From Polynucleobacter sp. AM-25C3 (GTDB taxonomy: Bacteria > Pseudomonadota > Gammaproteobacteria > Burkholderiales > Burkholderiaceae), in NCBI RefSeq assembly GCF_018882335.1, contig NZ_JACVOS010000002.1, positions 124,001 to 188,000 on the forward strand: a stretch of DNA of 64,000 nucleotides, in the 5' to 3' direction. The position numbers and the translations under genes were made by a program. Below are positions 45,226 through 56,227 of the stretch, one piece after another. Numbering within the stretch: position 1 is the stretch's first letter; each line of letters starts with the position of its first letter. Below the pieces are notes generated by a model. That model did not search any database. It saw nothing but the letters and a program-made list of their open reading frames with translations, and was not told the origin of the DNA.

Positions 45226-45645
45226 ATGGTTGATTCACAGCAAAACGTAAAAAAAGACAGACCGGTTTATCGAAACATTGGTCTTGCCCAATTGATCAAG
45301 TACCGCCTTCCTTGGGCTGGAAAAGTATCGATTCTTCACCGCATTAGCGGAGCAGCACTGTTTTTAATGTTGCCATTCTTGCTTTATCTCTTGGATCAAA
45401 GCTTGGCTTCCGAGATGAGTTACCAAAAATTCCAGGCAATTACTGGTCATGTGCTGGTAAAAATTATTCTTCTGGGATTGATCTGGTCCTTCTTGCACCA
45501 TTTTTGCGCCGGTATTCGTTATCTCTTGTTGGATTTGGAGATTGGCGTAGAAAAAGTCGATGCAAACCGCTCAGCGATCTTTGTATTTTTCTTGGGTCTC
45601 GCTTTGACAGCGGTGGTCGGTCTCAAACTATTCGGCTTGTACTAA
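45226..45645 (+). CDS. sdhC: succinate dehydrogenase cytochrome b556 subunit
   Basis: The 139-residue membrane anchor has three helices, the signature 'KVSILHRISGAALFL' and the heme region 'SFLHHFCAGIRYLLLD'. It binds heme b and quinone with SdhD. The ATG at 45226 ('MVDSQQN') is preferred to a TTG at 45214. It heads sdhCDAB-sdhE, a 25-base step before sdhD. Confidence 0.95.
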   Translation: MVDSQQNVKKDRPVYRNIGLAQLIKYRLPWAGKVSILHRISGAALFLMLPFLLYLLDQSLASEMSYQKFQAITGHVLVKIILLGLIWSFLHHFCAGIRYLLLDLEIGVEKVDANRSAIFVFFLGLALTAVVGLKLFGLY

Positions 45646-45669
45646 GCGTTTCTTCATTAAGGAAATCTA

Positions 45670-46035
45670 ATGCCTATTTATCAAATCGGACCGAAGCGCT
45701 TAGTTGTTGGCGCTCATTACGGCCTTAAAGAGTGGATTATTCAGCGTGTTACTGCCATCGTGATGGTGGTGTTCACGATTGTTTTATTGCTTGACTATTG
45801 CATTACTGGTAGCGCGACTTATGAGGGTTGGGCTGCATTGTTTAGCAATCAGTTCATGAAGCTCTTAACGCTCTTGTTCTTCATTAGCTTGTTCTATCAC
45901 GCATGGATTGGTATCCGTGATATCTGGATGGATTACATCAAGCCTGTCAGCATTCGTTTAACACTGCAAGTGTTAACTGTTTTGTATCTCGTAGCCTGTG
46001 CGGCCTATGCCGTACAAATTTTGTGGAAAGTGTAA
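45670..46035 (+). CDS. sdhD: succinate dehydrogenase membrane anchor subunit
   Basis: The 121-residue protein has three membrane helices and the motif 'LFYHAWIGIRDIWMDYIKP', which supplies the second heme ligand and a quinone-site Tyr/Asp. 'VGAHYGLKEWIIQRVTAI' at the N terminus is typical of the beta/gammaproteobacterial SdhD. A ribosome site (AAGGAAA) precedes the ATG. It is followed by sdhA after 4 bases. Confidence 0.95.
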   Translation: MPIYQIGPKRLVVGAHYGLKEWIIQRVTAIVMVVFTIVLLLDYCITGSATYEGWAALFSNQFMKLLTLLFFISLFYHAWIGIRDIWMDYIKPVSIRLTLQVLTVLYLVACAAYAVQILWKV

Positions 46036-46039
46036 TTCA

Positions 46040-47818
46040 ATGACCGCGATTAAAAAAGCATTGCCACGCCGCCGTTTCGACGCGGTAATTATTGGTGCAG
46101 GTGGTTCAGGTATGCGCGCTTCTTTGCAATTAGCAGAAGCTGGCCTGAACGTTGCGGTATTAACTAAGGTTTTCCCAACACGTTCACATACTGTTGCTGC
46201 ACAAGGTGGTATCGGTGCCTCACTCGGAAACATGAGTGAAGACAACTGGCACTATCATTTTTACGACACCATTAAAGGTTCCGACTGGTTGGGTGACCAA
46301 GACGTGATCGAGTTTATGTGCCGTGAAGCGCCTAAAGCAGTTTACGAGCTCGAGCACTTTGGTATGCCTTTTGACCGCAACCCAGATGGCACAATTTATC
46401 AGCGCCCATTTGGTGGCCATACAGCCAATTATGGTGAGAAGCCTGTTCAACGTGCTTGCGCTGCGGCTGACCGTACTGGTCACGCAATGTTGCACACTTT
46501 GTACCAGCGTAACGTTCGTGCAAAAACCAATTTCTTTGTTGAGTGGTTAGCGCTTGACCTCATCCGTGATGACGCCGGTGATGTCGTTGGTGTTACTGCG
46601 CTCGAAATGGAGACTGGTCAGGTATATATCCTCGAAGCCAAAGTTGTGTTGATGGCAACTGGTGGTGCGGGCCGTATTTGGGACGCATCTACTAACGCAT
46701 TTATTAATACTGGCGACGGTATGGGTCTGGCAGCGCGCGCAGGCATTCCATTGGAAGACATGGAGTTCTGGCAATTCCACCCAACCGGCGTAGCTGGTGC
46801 GGGTGTATTGCTGACAGAAGGTTGTCGCGGTGAGGGCGGTATCTTGCGTAACAAAGATGGCGAGCGTTTCATGGAACGTTATGCGCCAACATTGAAAGAC
46901 TTGGCTCCACGTGACTTCGTTTCACGTTCAATGGACCAAGAGATTAAAGAAGGGCGCGGTTGCGGTCCTAATGGTGACTATGTGGTTCTTGATTTAACCC
47001 ACATTGGTGCCGAGACCATCATGAAGCGTTTGCCTTCTGTATATGAAATCGGCATTAACTTTGCTAACGTTGACGTTACTAAAGAGCCAATTCCGGTTGT
47101 TCCAACAATTCACTATCAGATGGGCGGTATTCCTACCAACATCAATGGTCAAGTAGTTGTGCCAGGTAACGGTAAGCCGAACGACATCGTTAATGGTTTA
47201 TATGCGATTGGTGAGTGTTCTTGCGTATCTGTTCACGGTGCAAATCGTTTGGGTACCAACTCGTTGCTCGACTTGTTGGTATTTGGTCGTGCAGCTGGTA
47301 ATCACATTGTTGCGATGGACCTTAAGAACCGCGAGTTCAAGAAGTTGCCTGAGAATGCTGGTGAACAAACGATGGCGCGTATTGCTTCGCTCGATAACTC
47401 TAGCTCTGGTGAGTATGCTCAAGACGTTGCAAACGATATTCGCAAGACCATGCAGAAGTATGCTGGCGTATTCCGTAATCAAGAGTTGATGGACGAAGGT
47501 GTTCGTCAAATGGCGAAGTTGACTGAGCGTGCTAAACACTTATGGGTTAAAGATAAGTCTGAGATTTTCAATACAGCACGTATTGAAGCTTTAGAAGTTG
47601 CCAACTTGGTTGAGACTGCTAATGCAACCATGATTTCTGCAGCGGCTCGTAAAGAAAGTCGTGGCGCGCATTCGCACGATGATCACCCACATCGAGATGA
47701 TGACAACTGGATGAAGCACACTCTTTGGTATAGCGAAGGTAACCGCTTGGATTACAAGCCGGTTCAGCTCAAACCATTGACTGTAGATTCAGTTCCTCCA
47801 AAAGAACGTACTTTCTAA
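46040..47818 (+). CDS. sdhA: succinate dehydrogenase flavoprotein subunit
   Basis: The 592-residue subunit holds covalent FAD and oxidises succinate. Motifs are 'AVIIGAGGSGMRASLQLAEAG', 'TRSHTVAAQGGIGAS' with the FAD-linked His, 'HPTGVAGAGVLLTEGCRGEGG' and 'GECSCVSVHGANRLGTNSLLD'. The C terminus keeps 'ESRGAHSHDDHPHRDDDNW'. The ATG at 46040 is chosen over upstream in-frame codons that lie inside sdhD. Confidence 0.98.
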   Translation: MTAIKKALPRRRFDAVIIGAGGSGMRASLQLAEAGLNVAVLTKVFPTRSHTVAAQGGIGASLGNMSEDNWHYHFYDTIKGSDWLGDQDVIEFMCREAPKAVYELEHFGMPFDRNPDGTIYQRPFGGHTANYGEKPVQRACAAADRTGHAMLHTLYQRNVRAKTNFFVEWLALDLIRDDAGDVVGVTALEMETGQVYILEAKVVLMATGGAGRIWDASTNAFINTGDGMGLAARAGIPLEDMEFWQFHPTGVAGAGVLLTEGCRGEGGILRNKDGERFMERYAPTLKDLAPRDFVSRSMDQEIKEGRGCGPNGDYVVLDLTHIGAETIMKRLPSVYEIGINFANVDVTKEPIPVVPTIHYQMGGIPTNINGQVVVPGNGKPNDIVNGLYAIGECSCVSVHGANRLGTNSLLDLLVFGRAAGNHIVAMDLKNREFKKLPENAGEQTMARIASLDNSSSGEYAQDVANDIRKTMQKYAGVFRNQELMDEGVRQMAKLTERAKHLWVKDKSEIFNTARIEALEVANLVETANATMISAAARKESRGAHSHDDHPHRDDDNWMKHTLWYSEGNRLDYKPVQLKPLTVDSVPPKERTF

Positions 47819-47834
47819 GCAAGAGAGATAGAAG

Positions 47835-48539
47835 ATGAGTGATATTCGTATATTTGAAATTTACCGCTACGATCCAGATGTCGATGCTGCTCCACGCATG
47901 GAGCGTTATGAGCTTGAATTGACTGGTGAGCGTATGTTGTTGGACGCCTTGATTTCTTTGAAGAAACAGGACGAGACTATTACCTATCGCCGCTCATGTC
48001 GCGAAGGTGTTTGTGGTTCTGATGCCATGAACATTAACGGTAAGAATGGCCTAGCTTGCTTAACCAATATGTTGACCCTGCCAAAGGTAATCACATTACG
48101 CCCATTGCCTGGCTTGCCAGTTGTGCGTGATTTGATTGTGGATATGACTTTGTTCTTCAAGCAATATTTGTCTATCAAGCCTTACTTGGTTAACGACAAT
48201 CCACCTCCTGAAAAAGAGCGTCTCCAGAGCCCTGAAGAGCGTGAAGAGTTGAACGGTTTGTATGAGTGCATCTTGTGCGCATCATGCTCTACTTCATGCC
48301 CATCATTCTGGTGGAATCCAGATAAGTTCGTTGGTCCAGCAGGTTTGCTCCAGGCTTATCGCTTTATTGCTGATAGTCGTGATGAAGAGACTGCGCAGCG
48401 CTTGGATAACTTGGAAGACCCATATCGTTTATTCCGCTGCCATACCATCATGAATTGCGTAGATGTATGTCCTAAGCATTTGAATCCAACCAAAGCAATC
48501 GGAAAGATCAAGGAATTAATGGTACGTAGAGCGGTATGA
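47835..48539 (+). CDS. sdhB: succinate dehydrogenase iron-sulfur subunit
   Basis: The 234-residue subunit carries electrons from FAD to quinone. The [2Fe-2S] cluster uses '[12 protein letters not shown]' and 'GLACLTN'; the [4Fe-4S] and [3Fe-4S] clusters use '[16 protein letters not shown]' and '[17 protein letters not shown]'. The usual length and all cluster cysteines are present. It overlaps sdhE by 4 bases. Confidence 0.98.
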   Translation: MSDIRIFEIYRYDPDVDAAPRMERYELELTGERMLLDALISLKKQDETITYRRSCREGVCGSDAMNINGKNGLACLTNMLTLPKVITLRPLPGLPVVRDLIVDMTLFFKQYLSIKPYLVNDNPPPEKERLQSPEEREELNGLYECILCASCSTSCPSFWWNPDKFVGPAGLLQAYRFIADSRDEETAQRLDNLEDPYRLFRCHTIMNCVDVCPKHLNPTKAIGKIKELMVRRAV

Positions 48540-48805
48540 CCCTCAGCACCGCAGAGTTATATCGTTTAAAGAGTGATGCCCGCAGGGGTTTACTTGAGAA
48601 TGATTTAATTTTGCAGCGTTTTTTTGAGCGCTATGGCGCCCAGCTGAATGCCGAAGATGGAAAAGTATTAACCCAGTTGCTAGCTCTAGAAGACAATGAC
48701 TTGATGGATTTATTAATCGGTCGCAAGGATTCTGTAGCGGTATTGGAAAAGGAGTGCGAATTGCCTTCCTTTAAAGCGGTTTTACAAAGGCTGAGAGAGA
48801 AGTAA
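48536..48805 (+). CDS. sdhE: FAD assembly factor SdhE
   Basis: The 89-residue cytoplasmic protein helps attach FAD covalently to SdhA. It has the diagnostic '[18 protein letters not shown]' with the RGxxE motif. Its ATG overlaps the sdhB stop (ATGA), so it is translationally coupled to the complex it serves. gltA starts 82 bases further on. Confidence 0.95.
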   Translation: MTLSTAELYRLKSDARRGLLENDLILQRFFERYGAQLNAEDGKVLTQLLALEDNDLMDLLIGRKDSVAVLEKECELPSFKAVLQRLREK

Positions 48806-48887
48806 TTCAGCATTTTGGTGCAGTGGTAGTGCGGATGCAGGATCAAATAGTGTATTAATCATCAATTTGAATGACTAAGGATTAGAA

Positions 48888-50201
48888 ATGATTGAATCGG
48901 ACATCAAGGCAAAATTATCGTTTTCGGACGGCACACCAGACATTGACTTGCCTATTTATAAAGGCACGGTTGGCCCTGACGTAATCGATATTCGTAAACT
49001 GTACGGTCAAACCGGTAAGTTCACTTACGATTCAGGATTCCTTTCTACTGCATCTTGCAATAGCAAAATTACCTATATCGATGGCGACAAGGGTGAGTTG
49101 CTCTATCGCGGCTACCCAATCGAAGATCTAGCTCACAACTGCGACTTCTTAGAAGTTTGCTACTTACTCTTGAATGGTGAGTTGCCAAACGCAAATCAGA
49201 AAAAAGATTTTGAAGAATTGGTCATGCACCACACAATGGTTCATGAACAAATGCAATTCTTCTTGCGCGGCTTCCGCCGTGATGCACATCCAATGTCGGT
49301 GTTGACTGGCTTAGTTGGTGCAATGGCTGCTTTCTACCATGATGAGATTGACTATAGCCAGCGACATGCTCGTGAAGTTGCTCAGATTCGCTTGATTGCG
49401 AAGATGCCAACATTGGTTGCGATGGCCTATAAGTATTCTGTTGGCCAGCCATTCATCTACCCTGATAACTCTTTGTCATACACAGCAAACTTCATGCGCA
49501 TGATGTTTGCTACACCATGTGAAGAGTACAAAGTCAATCCAGTATTGGTTCGCGCTTTAGATCGCATCTTCACATTGCATGCTGACCATGAACAAAATGC
49601 ATCGACTTCAACTGTGCGTTTGTGTGGTTCTTCTGGAACCAATCCTTTTGCAGCTATCTCTGCCGGTATCGCTTGCCTTTGGGGCCCAGCACACGGCGGC
49701 GCGAACGAAGCTTGCTTACAGATGTTGAACGAGATTCAAGCAAATGGTGGTGTAGATAAGATCGATGAATTTATTGCTCAAGTTAAAGACAAGAATTCAA
49801 GCGTTCGCTTAATGGGCTTTGGACATCGTGTTTACAAAAACTTTGATCCACGTGCAAAATTGATGCGTGAGACTTGCTATGAAGTATTGAATGAAATGGG
49901 CCTTGAGAATGATCCATTGTTCAAATTGGCAATGACACTCGAGAAGATTGCCTTGGAAGATGAGTACTTCGTTAGCCGTAAGCTTTATCCAAACGTTGAT
50001 TTTTACTCAGGCATTGTTCAGCGCGCTTTGGGCGTTCCAACAGAAATGTTTACTTGTATCTTCGCCTTGGCAAGAACAGTGGGTTGGATTGCTCAGTGGG
50101 AAGAAATGATTACCGATCCCGAGTACAAGATTGGCCGTCCACGTCAGTTGTATGTTGGAGAGACTTCACGCAAGGTTCCTAACATCACTGTTCGTAAATA
50201 A
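48888..50201 (+). CDS. gltA: citrate synthase (type II, hexameric form)
   Basis: The 437-residue enzyme condenses acetyl-CoA and oxaloacetate. The N-terminal beta domain '[20 protein letters not shown]' and the length are those of the NADH-sensitive proteobacterial type. Catalytic motifs are '[14 protein letters not shown]', '[11 protein letters not shown]' and '[15 protein letters not shown]'. AAGGA precedes the ATG. It follows sdhE and is joined closely to leuC, 17 bases on. Confidence 0.98.
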   Translation: MIESDIKAKLSFSDGTPDIDLPIYKGTVGPDVIDIRKLYGQTGKFTYDSGFLSTASCNSKITYIDGDKGELLYRGYPIEDLAHNCDFLEVCYLLLNGELPNANQKKDFEELVMHHTMVHEQMQFFLRGFRRDAHPMSVLTGLVGAMAAFYHDEIDYSQRHAREVAQIRLIAKMPTLVAMAYKYSVGQPFIYPDNSLSYTANFMRMMFATPCEEYKVNPVLVRALDRIFTLHADHEQNASTSTVRLCGSSGTNPFAAISAGIACLWGPAHGGANEACLQMLNEIQANGGVDKIDEFIAQVKDKNSSVRLMGFGHRVYKNFDPRAKLMRETCYEVLNEMGLENDPLFKLAMTLEKIALEDEYFVSRKLYPNVDFYSGIVQRALGVPTEMFTCIFALARTVGWIAQWEEMITDPEYKIGRPRQLYVGETSRKVPNITVRK

Positions 50202-50218
50202 AAGCTTTAGAGGGTTTT

Positions 50219-51628
50219 ATGTCACGCACGCTTTACGACAAATTGTGGGATGACCATGTCGTCTATTCTGAGCAAGATGGCACGGCCACGATTTATATAG
50301 ATCGTCAGCTACTGCATGAGGTGACAAGCCCTCAAGCTTTTGAAGGTTTGAATTTGGCTGGCCGCCCAGTTTGGCGAATTTCTGCCAACCTGGCGGTTTC
50401 AGATCACAACGTACCAACGACTGACCGCTCCCAGGGAATTGCAGATCCGATATCTAAGTTGCAAGTAGACACCTTGGATCAAAACTGCGATGCCTTTGGC
50501 ATCACCCAATACAAAATGAATGACGCCCGTCAAGGGATTGTTCACGTGATTGGACCAGAGCAGGGCGCTACTTTGCCTGGCATGACCGTAGTCTGCGGAG
50601 ATTCCCATACAAGTACCCATGGTGCCTTTGGAGCACTGGCGTTTGGTATCGGTACCTCAGAAGTTGAGCACGTATTAGCCACTCAAACCTTGCTCATGAA
50701 AAAGAGCAAGAACATGTTGGTGAGAGTCGATGGCCGTTTGCAGCCTGGCTCTACTGCAAAAGATATTGTGCTTGCCGTGATTGGCAAGATTGGTACTGCC
50801 GGCGGCACTGGTTACACCATTGAGTTTGCTGGCGAAGCCATTCGTAACCTGTCGATGGAGGGTCGCATGACCCTCTGTAATATGGCGATTGAGGCGGGCG
50901 CTCGTGCTGGTTTAGTTGGTGTTGATGAAACCACCATTGAATACATCCAAGGCCGACCTTATGCTCCTAAGGGTGGAGCATTGCGTCATGCCCTGCAATA
51001 CTGGCGTACATTGCATTCTGATGCGGGTGCACAGTTTGATGCTGTAGTTGAGTTACGTGCCGAAGAAATAGCACCGCAAGTGACTTGGGGCACTTCACCA
51101 GAAATGGTTCTTTCCATTAGCGATCGCATTCCGGATCCTGAAAAAGAACGTGATGCGAATAAACGTTCTGCGATGGAGCGTGCGCTCGAATATATGGGTC
51201 TGGTCCCAAATACTCCCTTAAGCAATATTTCTGTTGATAAAGTATTCATTGGTTCATGCACGAACAGCCGCATTGAAGATATTCGCGCTGCTGCTAAGGT
51301 GGTAGATCGATTAGGTAAAAAAGTAGCTGCTAATGTCAAATTGGCAATGGTGGTTCCTGGTTCAGGTTTGGTTAAAGCCCAAGCAGAGCGCGAAGGTTTA
51401 GATCGTGTGTTTAAGGCTGCTGGCTTTGAGTGGCGTGAGCCCGGTTGCTCTATGTGCCTTGCAATGAATGCTGATCGCCTTGAGCCAGGAGAGCGTTGCG
51501 CTTCGACATCTAATCGTAATTTTGAAGGTCGACAAGGTAACGGTGGAAGAACGCATTTAGTTAGCCCTGCCATGGCTGCAGCTGCCGCCATTGAAGGTCA
51601 CTTTGTTGATGTTCGTAAGATTTCTTAA
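50219..51628 (+). CDS. leuC: 3-isopropylmalate dehydratase large subunit
   Basis: The 469-residue aconitase-family enzyme isomerises 2- to 3-isopropylmalate with LeuD in leucine synthesis. The [4Fe-4S] ligands are in '[13 protein letters not shown]' and '[11 protein letters not shown]'; '[21 protein letters not shown]' is another signature. It follows gltA with GAGG ahead of the ATG, so leucine genes and citrate synthase may share a transcript. Confidence 0.98.
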   Translation: MSRTLYDKLWDDHVVYSEQDGTATIYIDRQLLHEVTSPQAFEGLNLAGRPVWRISANLAVSDHNVPTTDRSQGIADPISKLQVDTLDQNCDAFGITQYKMNDARQGIVHVIGPEQGATLPGMTVVCGDSHTSTHGAFGALAFGIGTSEVEHVLATQTLLMKKSKNMLVRVDGRLQPGSTAKDIVLAVIGKIGTAGGTGYTIEFAGEAIRNLSMEGRMTLCNMAIEAGARAGLVGVDETTIEYIQGRPYAPKGGALRHALQYWRTLHSDAGAQFDAVVELRAEEIAPQVTWGTSPEMVLSISDRIPDPEKERDANKRSAMERALEYMGLVPNTPLSNISVDKVFIGSCTNSRIEDIRAAAKVVDRLGKKVAANVKLAMVVPGSGLVKAQAEREGLDRVFKAAGFEWREPGCSMCLAMNADRLEPGERCASTSNRNFEGRQGNGGRTHLVSPAMAAAAAIEGHFVDVRKIS

Positions 51629-51637
51629 GGAAATACA

Positions 51638-51841
51638 GTGTTTAAATGGTCTTCTTTCACAATGATTAAAAAGCTAACTATCGTTGCAATCGCAGGAATT
51701 GTTATTTCAGCCTGTAGCAATACGATGGAAGGAATTGGTAAAGACATGCAAACCATGGGCAACTCCATGGGCGGAAATAGCACTACAAACAACCAATCCC
51801 AAACCAAAGGGAAAGATGTTGTTGTAACCCCAGTTAAGTAA
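51638..51841 (+). CDS. entericidin A/B-like small lipoprotein
   Basis: The 67-residue peptide has a lipoprotein signal with lipobox 'VISACSN' and the entericidin-type mature start '[19 protein letters not shown]'. It is inserted between leuC and leuD. The GTG at 51638 has AAGGA eight bases upstream and gives 67 residues; the ATG at 51662 ('MIKKLTIV') gives 59 but has no ribosome site. Function in this setting is unknown; entericidins are linked to stress and programmed lysis in E. coli. Confidence 0.75.
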   Translation: MFKWSSFTMIKKLTIVAIAGIVISACSNTMEGIGKDMQTMGNSMGGNSTTNNQSQTKGKDVVVTPVK

Positions 51842-51872
51842 TCAAGTAGTCGATATTCAGCAAAAGATCATC

Positions 51873-52520
51873 ATGGAAAAATTTACGGTATACAAAGGTT
51901 TAGTTGCTCCGCTTAATCGCGAGAACGTAGATACCGATGCCATCATTCCCAAGCAATTCTTAAAGTCCATTAAGAAGACTGGCTTTGGTCAGAATCTATT
52001 TGATGAATGGCGTTACTTAGATCATGGTGAGCCTGGGCAAGATTGCAGCAACCGTCCGATCAATCCCGATTTTGTTTTGAACCAGCCGCGCTATAAAGAT
52101 GCTGGTATTTTGCTAGCCCGCAAGAATTTTGGTTGCGGTAGTTCACGTGAGCATGCGCCATGGGCGCTCGATCAATACGGCTTTAGAGCTGTCATTGCCC
52201 CTAGTTTTGCCGATATTTTCTACAATAATTGCTTCAAAAATGGTCTTTTACCGATTGTGCTGTCTGAGCTACAGGTAGACCATTTATTTAACGAAACGCT
52301 GGCATTTAGCGGTTACCAGCTGATGGTTGACCTTGCGGCTCAGCAAGTGATTACTCCCGATGGCACTGCTTATAGCTTCGATGTAGCGCCATTTAGAAAG
52401 CATTGCCTGCTGAACGGCTTAGACGATATTGGCTTAACCCTGCAACATGCAGATAAAATCAAGGCTTATGAAGCTGAGCGCATCCTCAAGATGCCTTGGC
52501 TTGCGACACAACTGCCGTAG
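51873..52520 (+). CDS. leuD: 3-isopropylmalate dehydratase small subunit
   Basis: The 215-residue small subunit completes the LeuCD isomerase. It has '[13 protein letters not shown]', '[15 protein letters not shown]' and '[18 protein letters not shown]', the swivelling-domain signatures. It is separated from leuC only by the entericidin-like gene and followed by leuB after 23 bases. Confidence 0.98.
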   Translation: MEKFTVYKGLVAPLNRENVDTDAIIPKQFLKSIKKTGFGQNLFDEWRYLDHGEPGQDCSNRPINPDFVLNQPRYKDAGILLARKNFGCGSSREHAPWALDQYGFRAVIAPSFADIFYNNCFKNGLLPIVLSELQVDHLFNETLAFSGYQLMVDLAAQQVITPDGTAYSFDVAPFRKHCLLNGLDDIGLTLQHADKIKAYEAERILKMPWLATQLP

Positions 52521-52543
52521 TTTTATTGAGTTAAAGGCCTTTC

Positions 52544-53617
52544 ATGAAAATTGCAGTCCTACCGGGCGATGGTATCGGCCCGGAAATCGTTGCTGAAGCC
52601 GTTAAGGTATTAAACGCGCTTGGTCCTAAATTTAATCTTGAGACAGCTCCTGTTGGTGGCGCCGCCTATGATCTTGCCGGCCACCCATTGCCGCCCGCCA
52701 CATTAGAGCTTGCTAAAAAAGCAGATGCAATTTTGTTTGGCGCTGTTGGTGACTGGAAATACGATACCTTGGCTCGTGAACTGCGGCCTGAACAAGCCAT
52801 TTTGGGATTGCGTAAACATCTCGAACTGTTTGCGAACTTTAGACCAGCGATTTGTTACGACGAGTTAACTGCCGCATCTAGCCTCAAGGCAGAAATTGTT
52901 GGCGGTCTTGATATCTTGATTATTCGTGAACTGAACGGTGACATTTATTTTGGTCAACCGCGTGGCATTCGTACATCAGAGCTTCCTTTATTTAAGGGTG
53001 CGCGCGAAGGTTACGACATGATGCATTACAGCGAACCAGAAGTAGAGCGCATTGGTCGGGTTGCATTTGAGGCGGCACGTAAGCGTGGCAAAAAGGTCTG
53101 TAGCGTTGATAAGGCAAACGTTTTAGAAACTTCACAACTCTGGCGCGATGTCATGATTCGCGTTGGTAAGGAGTATCCAGATGTTGAGTTGTCACATATG
53201 TATGTTGATAACGCGGCGATGCAGTTAGTAAAAGCCCCAAAAGCATTTGATGTGGTTGTCACTGGCAATCTGTTTGGCGACATTCTTTCTGATGAAGCGG
53301 CGATGTTGACTGGCTCTATTGGTATGTTGCCGTCTGCTTCATTAGATAAAAATAACAAAGGCTTGTATGAGCCTAGCCATGGTTCAGCTCCGGATATTGC
53401 AGGCAAAGGTATTGCAAATCCTTTGGCTACGATTCTCTCAGCAGCCATGATGCTTCGTTACTCATTAGGCATGCCGCAAGAGGCTGATCGTATCGAAGCA
53501 GCAGTGCAAAAGGTTTTATCTCAAGGCTTACGTACTGCAGATATTTTTACCGAAGGTACAAAAAAGGTTTCCACCATTGAAATGGGCGATGCTGTAGTAG
53601 CAGCTCTTTCAAAATAA
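52544..53617 (+). CDS. leuB: 3-isopropylmalate dehydrogenase
   Basis: The 357-residue enzyme oxidatively decarboxylates 3-isopropylmalate with NAD. Motifs are '[12 protein letters not shown]', '[16 protein letters not shown]', '[13 protein letters not shown]' and '[25 protein letters not shown]', with '[18 protein letters not shown]' at the NAD site. It continues the leu block ahead of asd. Confidence 0.98.
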   Translation: MKIAVLPGDGIGPEIVAEAVKVLNALGPKFNLETAPVGGAAYDLAGHPLPPATLELAKKADAILFGAVGDWKYDTLARELRPEQAILGLRKHLELFANFRPAICYDELTAASSLKAEIVGGLDILIIRELNGDIYFGQPRGIRTSELPLFKGAREGYDMMHYSEPEVERIGRVAFEAARKRGKKVCSVDKANVLETSQLWRDVMIRVGKEYPDVELSHMYVDNAAMQLVKAPKAFDVVVTGNLFGDILSDEAAMLTGSIGMLPSASLDKNNKGLYEPSHGSAPDIAGKGIANPLATILSAAMMLRYSLGMPQEADRIEAAVQKVLSQGLRTADIFTEGTKKVSTIEMGDAVVAALSK

Positions 53618-53669
53618 GAAATTTATACACTTACATTAAATCATCACACTAAATAGATAGTTGATCATC

Positions 53670-54827
53670 ATGGCAAATACAAAAACACCATTGGTAGGCT
53701 TAGTTGGCTGGCGCGGTATGGTTGGTAGCGTTCTCATGGAGAGAATGTTGGCCGAAAAGGATTTCGATCTCATTGAGCCAGTATTTTTTAGTACCAGCCA
53801 AGCTGGTGGAGAAGTGCCTTTATTGAACGGTCAAAAAGTTACCAAGAACGAAAACGTTTTACTTGATGCAAATGACATCAAGGCGCTTTCACGCTGCGAC
53901 ATCATTTTGACTTGCCAAGGTGGCGATTACACCAATGACATCTTCCCTAAATTACGCGCTGCTGGGTGGCAGGGTCACTGGATTGATGCGGCAAGTGCAC
54001 TGCGCATGAAGGATGATGCAGTCTTGGTTCTTGACCCAGTCAATAGGTCTGTTATCGATCAGGCTTTAGCTGCTGGTGGAAAGAACTGGATTGGCAGTAA
54101 CTGCACAGTGAGCTTGATGATGATGGCCATGGGCGGTCTAGTAAAGGCCGATATGGTTGAATGGATCAGCGCCATGACCTACCAAGCAGCCTCAGGTGCT
54201 GGTGCGCAAAATATGCGGGAGCTTCTTTTGCAGATGGGCGCTTTGCGTGATAGCGTAGCAACTGAGTTGGCTGATCCTTCATCCTGGATTCTGGATATTG
54301 ACCGAAAAATCACTGAGACACTGCGTTCACCAGATTTTCCAAAGAAAAACTTCCGCAATACGCCTTTGGCAGGTAGCTTAATCCCATGGATTGATGTGCC
54401 TGTTGAGAATGGCCAAACCAAAGAAGAGTGGAAGGGTGGAGCTGAGTTCAACAAGATCTTGGGGCGTCCTGCATTTAGAACTCCTGGCAGCATTCCAATT
54501 GACGGCCTCTGTGTGCGTGTTGGCGCAATGCGTTGTCACTCACAAGGTTTGACAGTCAAGCTCAAGAAAGATATTCCTTTAAACGAAATTGAAGCAATCT
54601 TGGCCAATGACAATCAATGGGTAAAAGTAATTCCCAATGATCGTGAGACTACCGAGCGCGAGCTATCACCTGCTGCGATCAGTGGCACATTGACAGTTCC
54701 TATTGGTCGCCTGCACAAGATGGCGATGGGTCCTGAGTATCTTGGCGCCTTCACAGTTGGCGATCAACTCTTATGGGGTGCCGCTGAGCCACTGCGCCGC
54801 ATGCTCCGTATCTTGCTAGAGCACTAA
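53670..54827 (+). CDS. asd: aspartate-semialdehyde dehydrogenase
   Basis: The 385-residue enzyme makes aspartate semialdehyde for lysine, threonine and methionine. The NADP fold is '[18 protein letters not shown]', the catalytic Cys lies in '[14 protein letters not shown]', and the active-site His is in '[15 protein letters not shown]'. The ATG at 53670 ('MANTKTP') is used rather than the TTG at 53661. Its stop overlaps the next start by one base (TAATG). Confidence 0.97.
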   Translation: MANTKTPLVGLVGWRGMVGSVLMERMLAEKDFDLIEPVFFSTSQAGGEVPLLNGQKVTKNENVLLDANDIKALSRCDIILTCQGGDYTNDIFPKLRAAGWQGHWIDAASALRMKDDAVLVLDPVNRSVIDQALAAGGKNWIGSNCTVSLMMMAMGGLVKADMVEWISAMTYQAASGAGAQNMRELLLQMGALRDSVATELADPSSWILDIDRKITETLRSPDFPKKNFRNTPLAGSLIPWIDVPVENGQTKEEWKGGAEFNKILGRPAFRTPGSIPIDGLCVRVGAMRCHSQGLTVKLKKDIPLNEIEAILANDNQWVKVIPNDRETTERELSPAAISGTLTVPIGRLHKMAMGPEYLGAFTVGDQLLWGAAEPLRRMLRILLEH

Positions 54828-56218
54828 TGTTTCGAAATAGCCAAATTAAGCTTGTAAAAGCACTTTGCTTAGTTTGGCTAAGCTGGTCATGCGTGGCTGG
54901 CGCGATCACTCTGGGTTCCCCTAAGCTTCAATCTAGAGCTGGCGAGCCACTCAAGGTCGAATTTCCAATTCGGCTTGGCGAGGATGAACAATCTACTTTA
55001 GCCAGCTTGAATGTGTCTATAGCCAATAAAGCCGCCTATGAGCGCTTGGGTATCTCTAAAAAGATACTGGATCTGAACCCGCAAGCGATGATTTATCGCA
55101 ACCAGCAACAGCGCTTAATGGTCTTGGTGGAAACGGTTGAGCCTGTTCCCATGACGGATGATCCATTCTTGGATGTCTTGGTAACGCTTAATTGGTCTGC
55201 AGGTAGTCTTACTAAAACATTTACCTTGCTCTTAGGTGATGCTCAAAAGATTGCTGTAAGACCGGGCCAGACATTATCTGAAATTGCCGCTCAATTAGCG
55301 CCGCAATTAGATGGAGCGACTTTAGATCAAACCATGATGGCTTTGTTTAAAGCTAATCCAGATGCGTTTGCTAGTGGCAGTATTAACCGACTTGAGGCTG
55401 GAGCGGAGTTAAGTAAACCGAGTCAAGCTTTGTTGCGATCCATTAGCCCGGCTGAAGCCAATCAATTTGTGGCCGAATCCAATGCGCAATGGCAGTCTGA
55501 ACATGAATCGAAGGGCGGTGCCGCGACTACTTCTGCGGCCACAAAGGGTGGTGAAGCTGTACCAGCTAAGGACAGATTAAAGATTGGCTCAAGCGCCCAA
55601 GGCAATGCTGAAGAGCGCCGCTATACAGAAGAGCTGGTCGCACAAGAAAAAACACTTGAGCAGACTCGTGCTCGTGTTGCTGAACTCGAAAAAAATATTG
55701 CTGATTTGCAGCATCTGATTGACCAAGCAAAGGGTAAAGAAAAGAGTGGAAATACCGATGCCAATACTTTTGGGCTAGGTGGATTTGCACCCGCCTTATT
55801 GGCTTTGGTATTAATGGCCTTTACAGGTTTACTGCTCTGGTTATTGGCAAAGAATGCGCGCAAATCGGAAGTGCGTGATTTTTCCAAAGATATTTCTAAA
55901 GCAACTGCTACCCCTAAAGACAATTCCGCATCTCATGGCGTGATGCCGGAGCGTGCCAAGGCATTGTTTGCTGGCATTGACTTAGATCTTTCGCCCAGCA
56001 AGAAAACTGCTCCTCAATCTGCGCCCACTGAAGCTAGTCCATTAGCAGATGCACTGCGTGTCAAGCTGAATCTTGCCCGCGCCTACATCACTATTGAAGA
56101 TTTTGTGGCTGCCAAGAAATCTCTTCAAGAGATCGTTCATATTGGTGGATCTATTGACCCGGCAATTACAGTAGAAGCTCAAGGTTTGTTGGTTGAGTTG
56201 TCACACCGCAATCAATAA
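54827..56218 (+). CDS. fimV: FimV/HubP-like inner-membrane protein
   Basis: The 463-residue protein starts with a signal peptide (about 1-26). The FimV N-terminal domain follows ('AITLGSPKLQSRAGEPLKVEFPI'), then a LysM-like peptidoglycan-binding segment (about 145-200, 'VRPGQTLSEIAAQL'), a coiled coil (262-303), one membrane helix (319-341) and a C-terminal FimV TPR-like domain ('KLNLARAYITIEDFVAAKKSL'). FimV/HubP proteins organise cell poles and type IV pili. It is short for the family, which is usual near asd in Burkholderiales. Confidence 0.85.
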   Translation: MFRNSQIKLVKALCLVWLSWSCVAGAITLGSPKLQSRAGEPLKVEFPIRLGEDEQSTLASLNVSIANKAAYERLGISKKILDLNPQAMIYRNQQQRLMVLVETVEPVPMTDDPFLDVLVTLNWSAGSLTKTFTLLLGDAQKIAVRPGQTLSEIAAQLAPQLDGATLDQTMMALFKANPDAFASGSINRLEAGAELSKPSQALLRSISPAEANQFVAESNAQWQSEHESKGGAATTSAATKGGEAVPAKDRLKIGSSAQGNAEERRYTEELVAQEKTLEQTRARVAELEKNIADLQHLIDQAKGKEKSGNTDANTFGLGGFAPALLALVLMAFTGLLLWLLAKNARKSEVRDFSKDISKATATPKDNSASHGVMPERAKALFAGIDLDLSPSKKTAPQSAPTEASPLADALRVKLNLARAYITIEDFVAAKKSLQEIVHIGGSIDPAITVEAQGLLVELSHRNQ

Positions 56219-56227
56219 GACTTTGCT

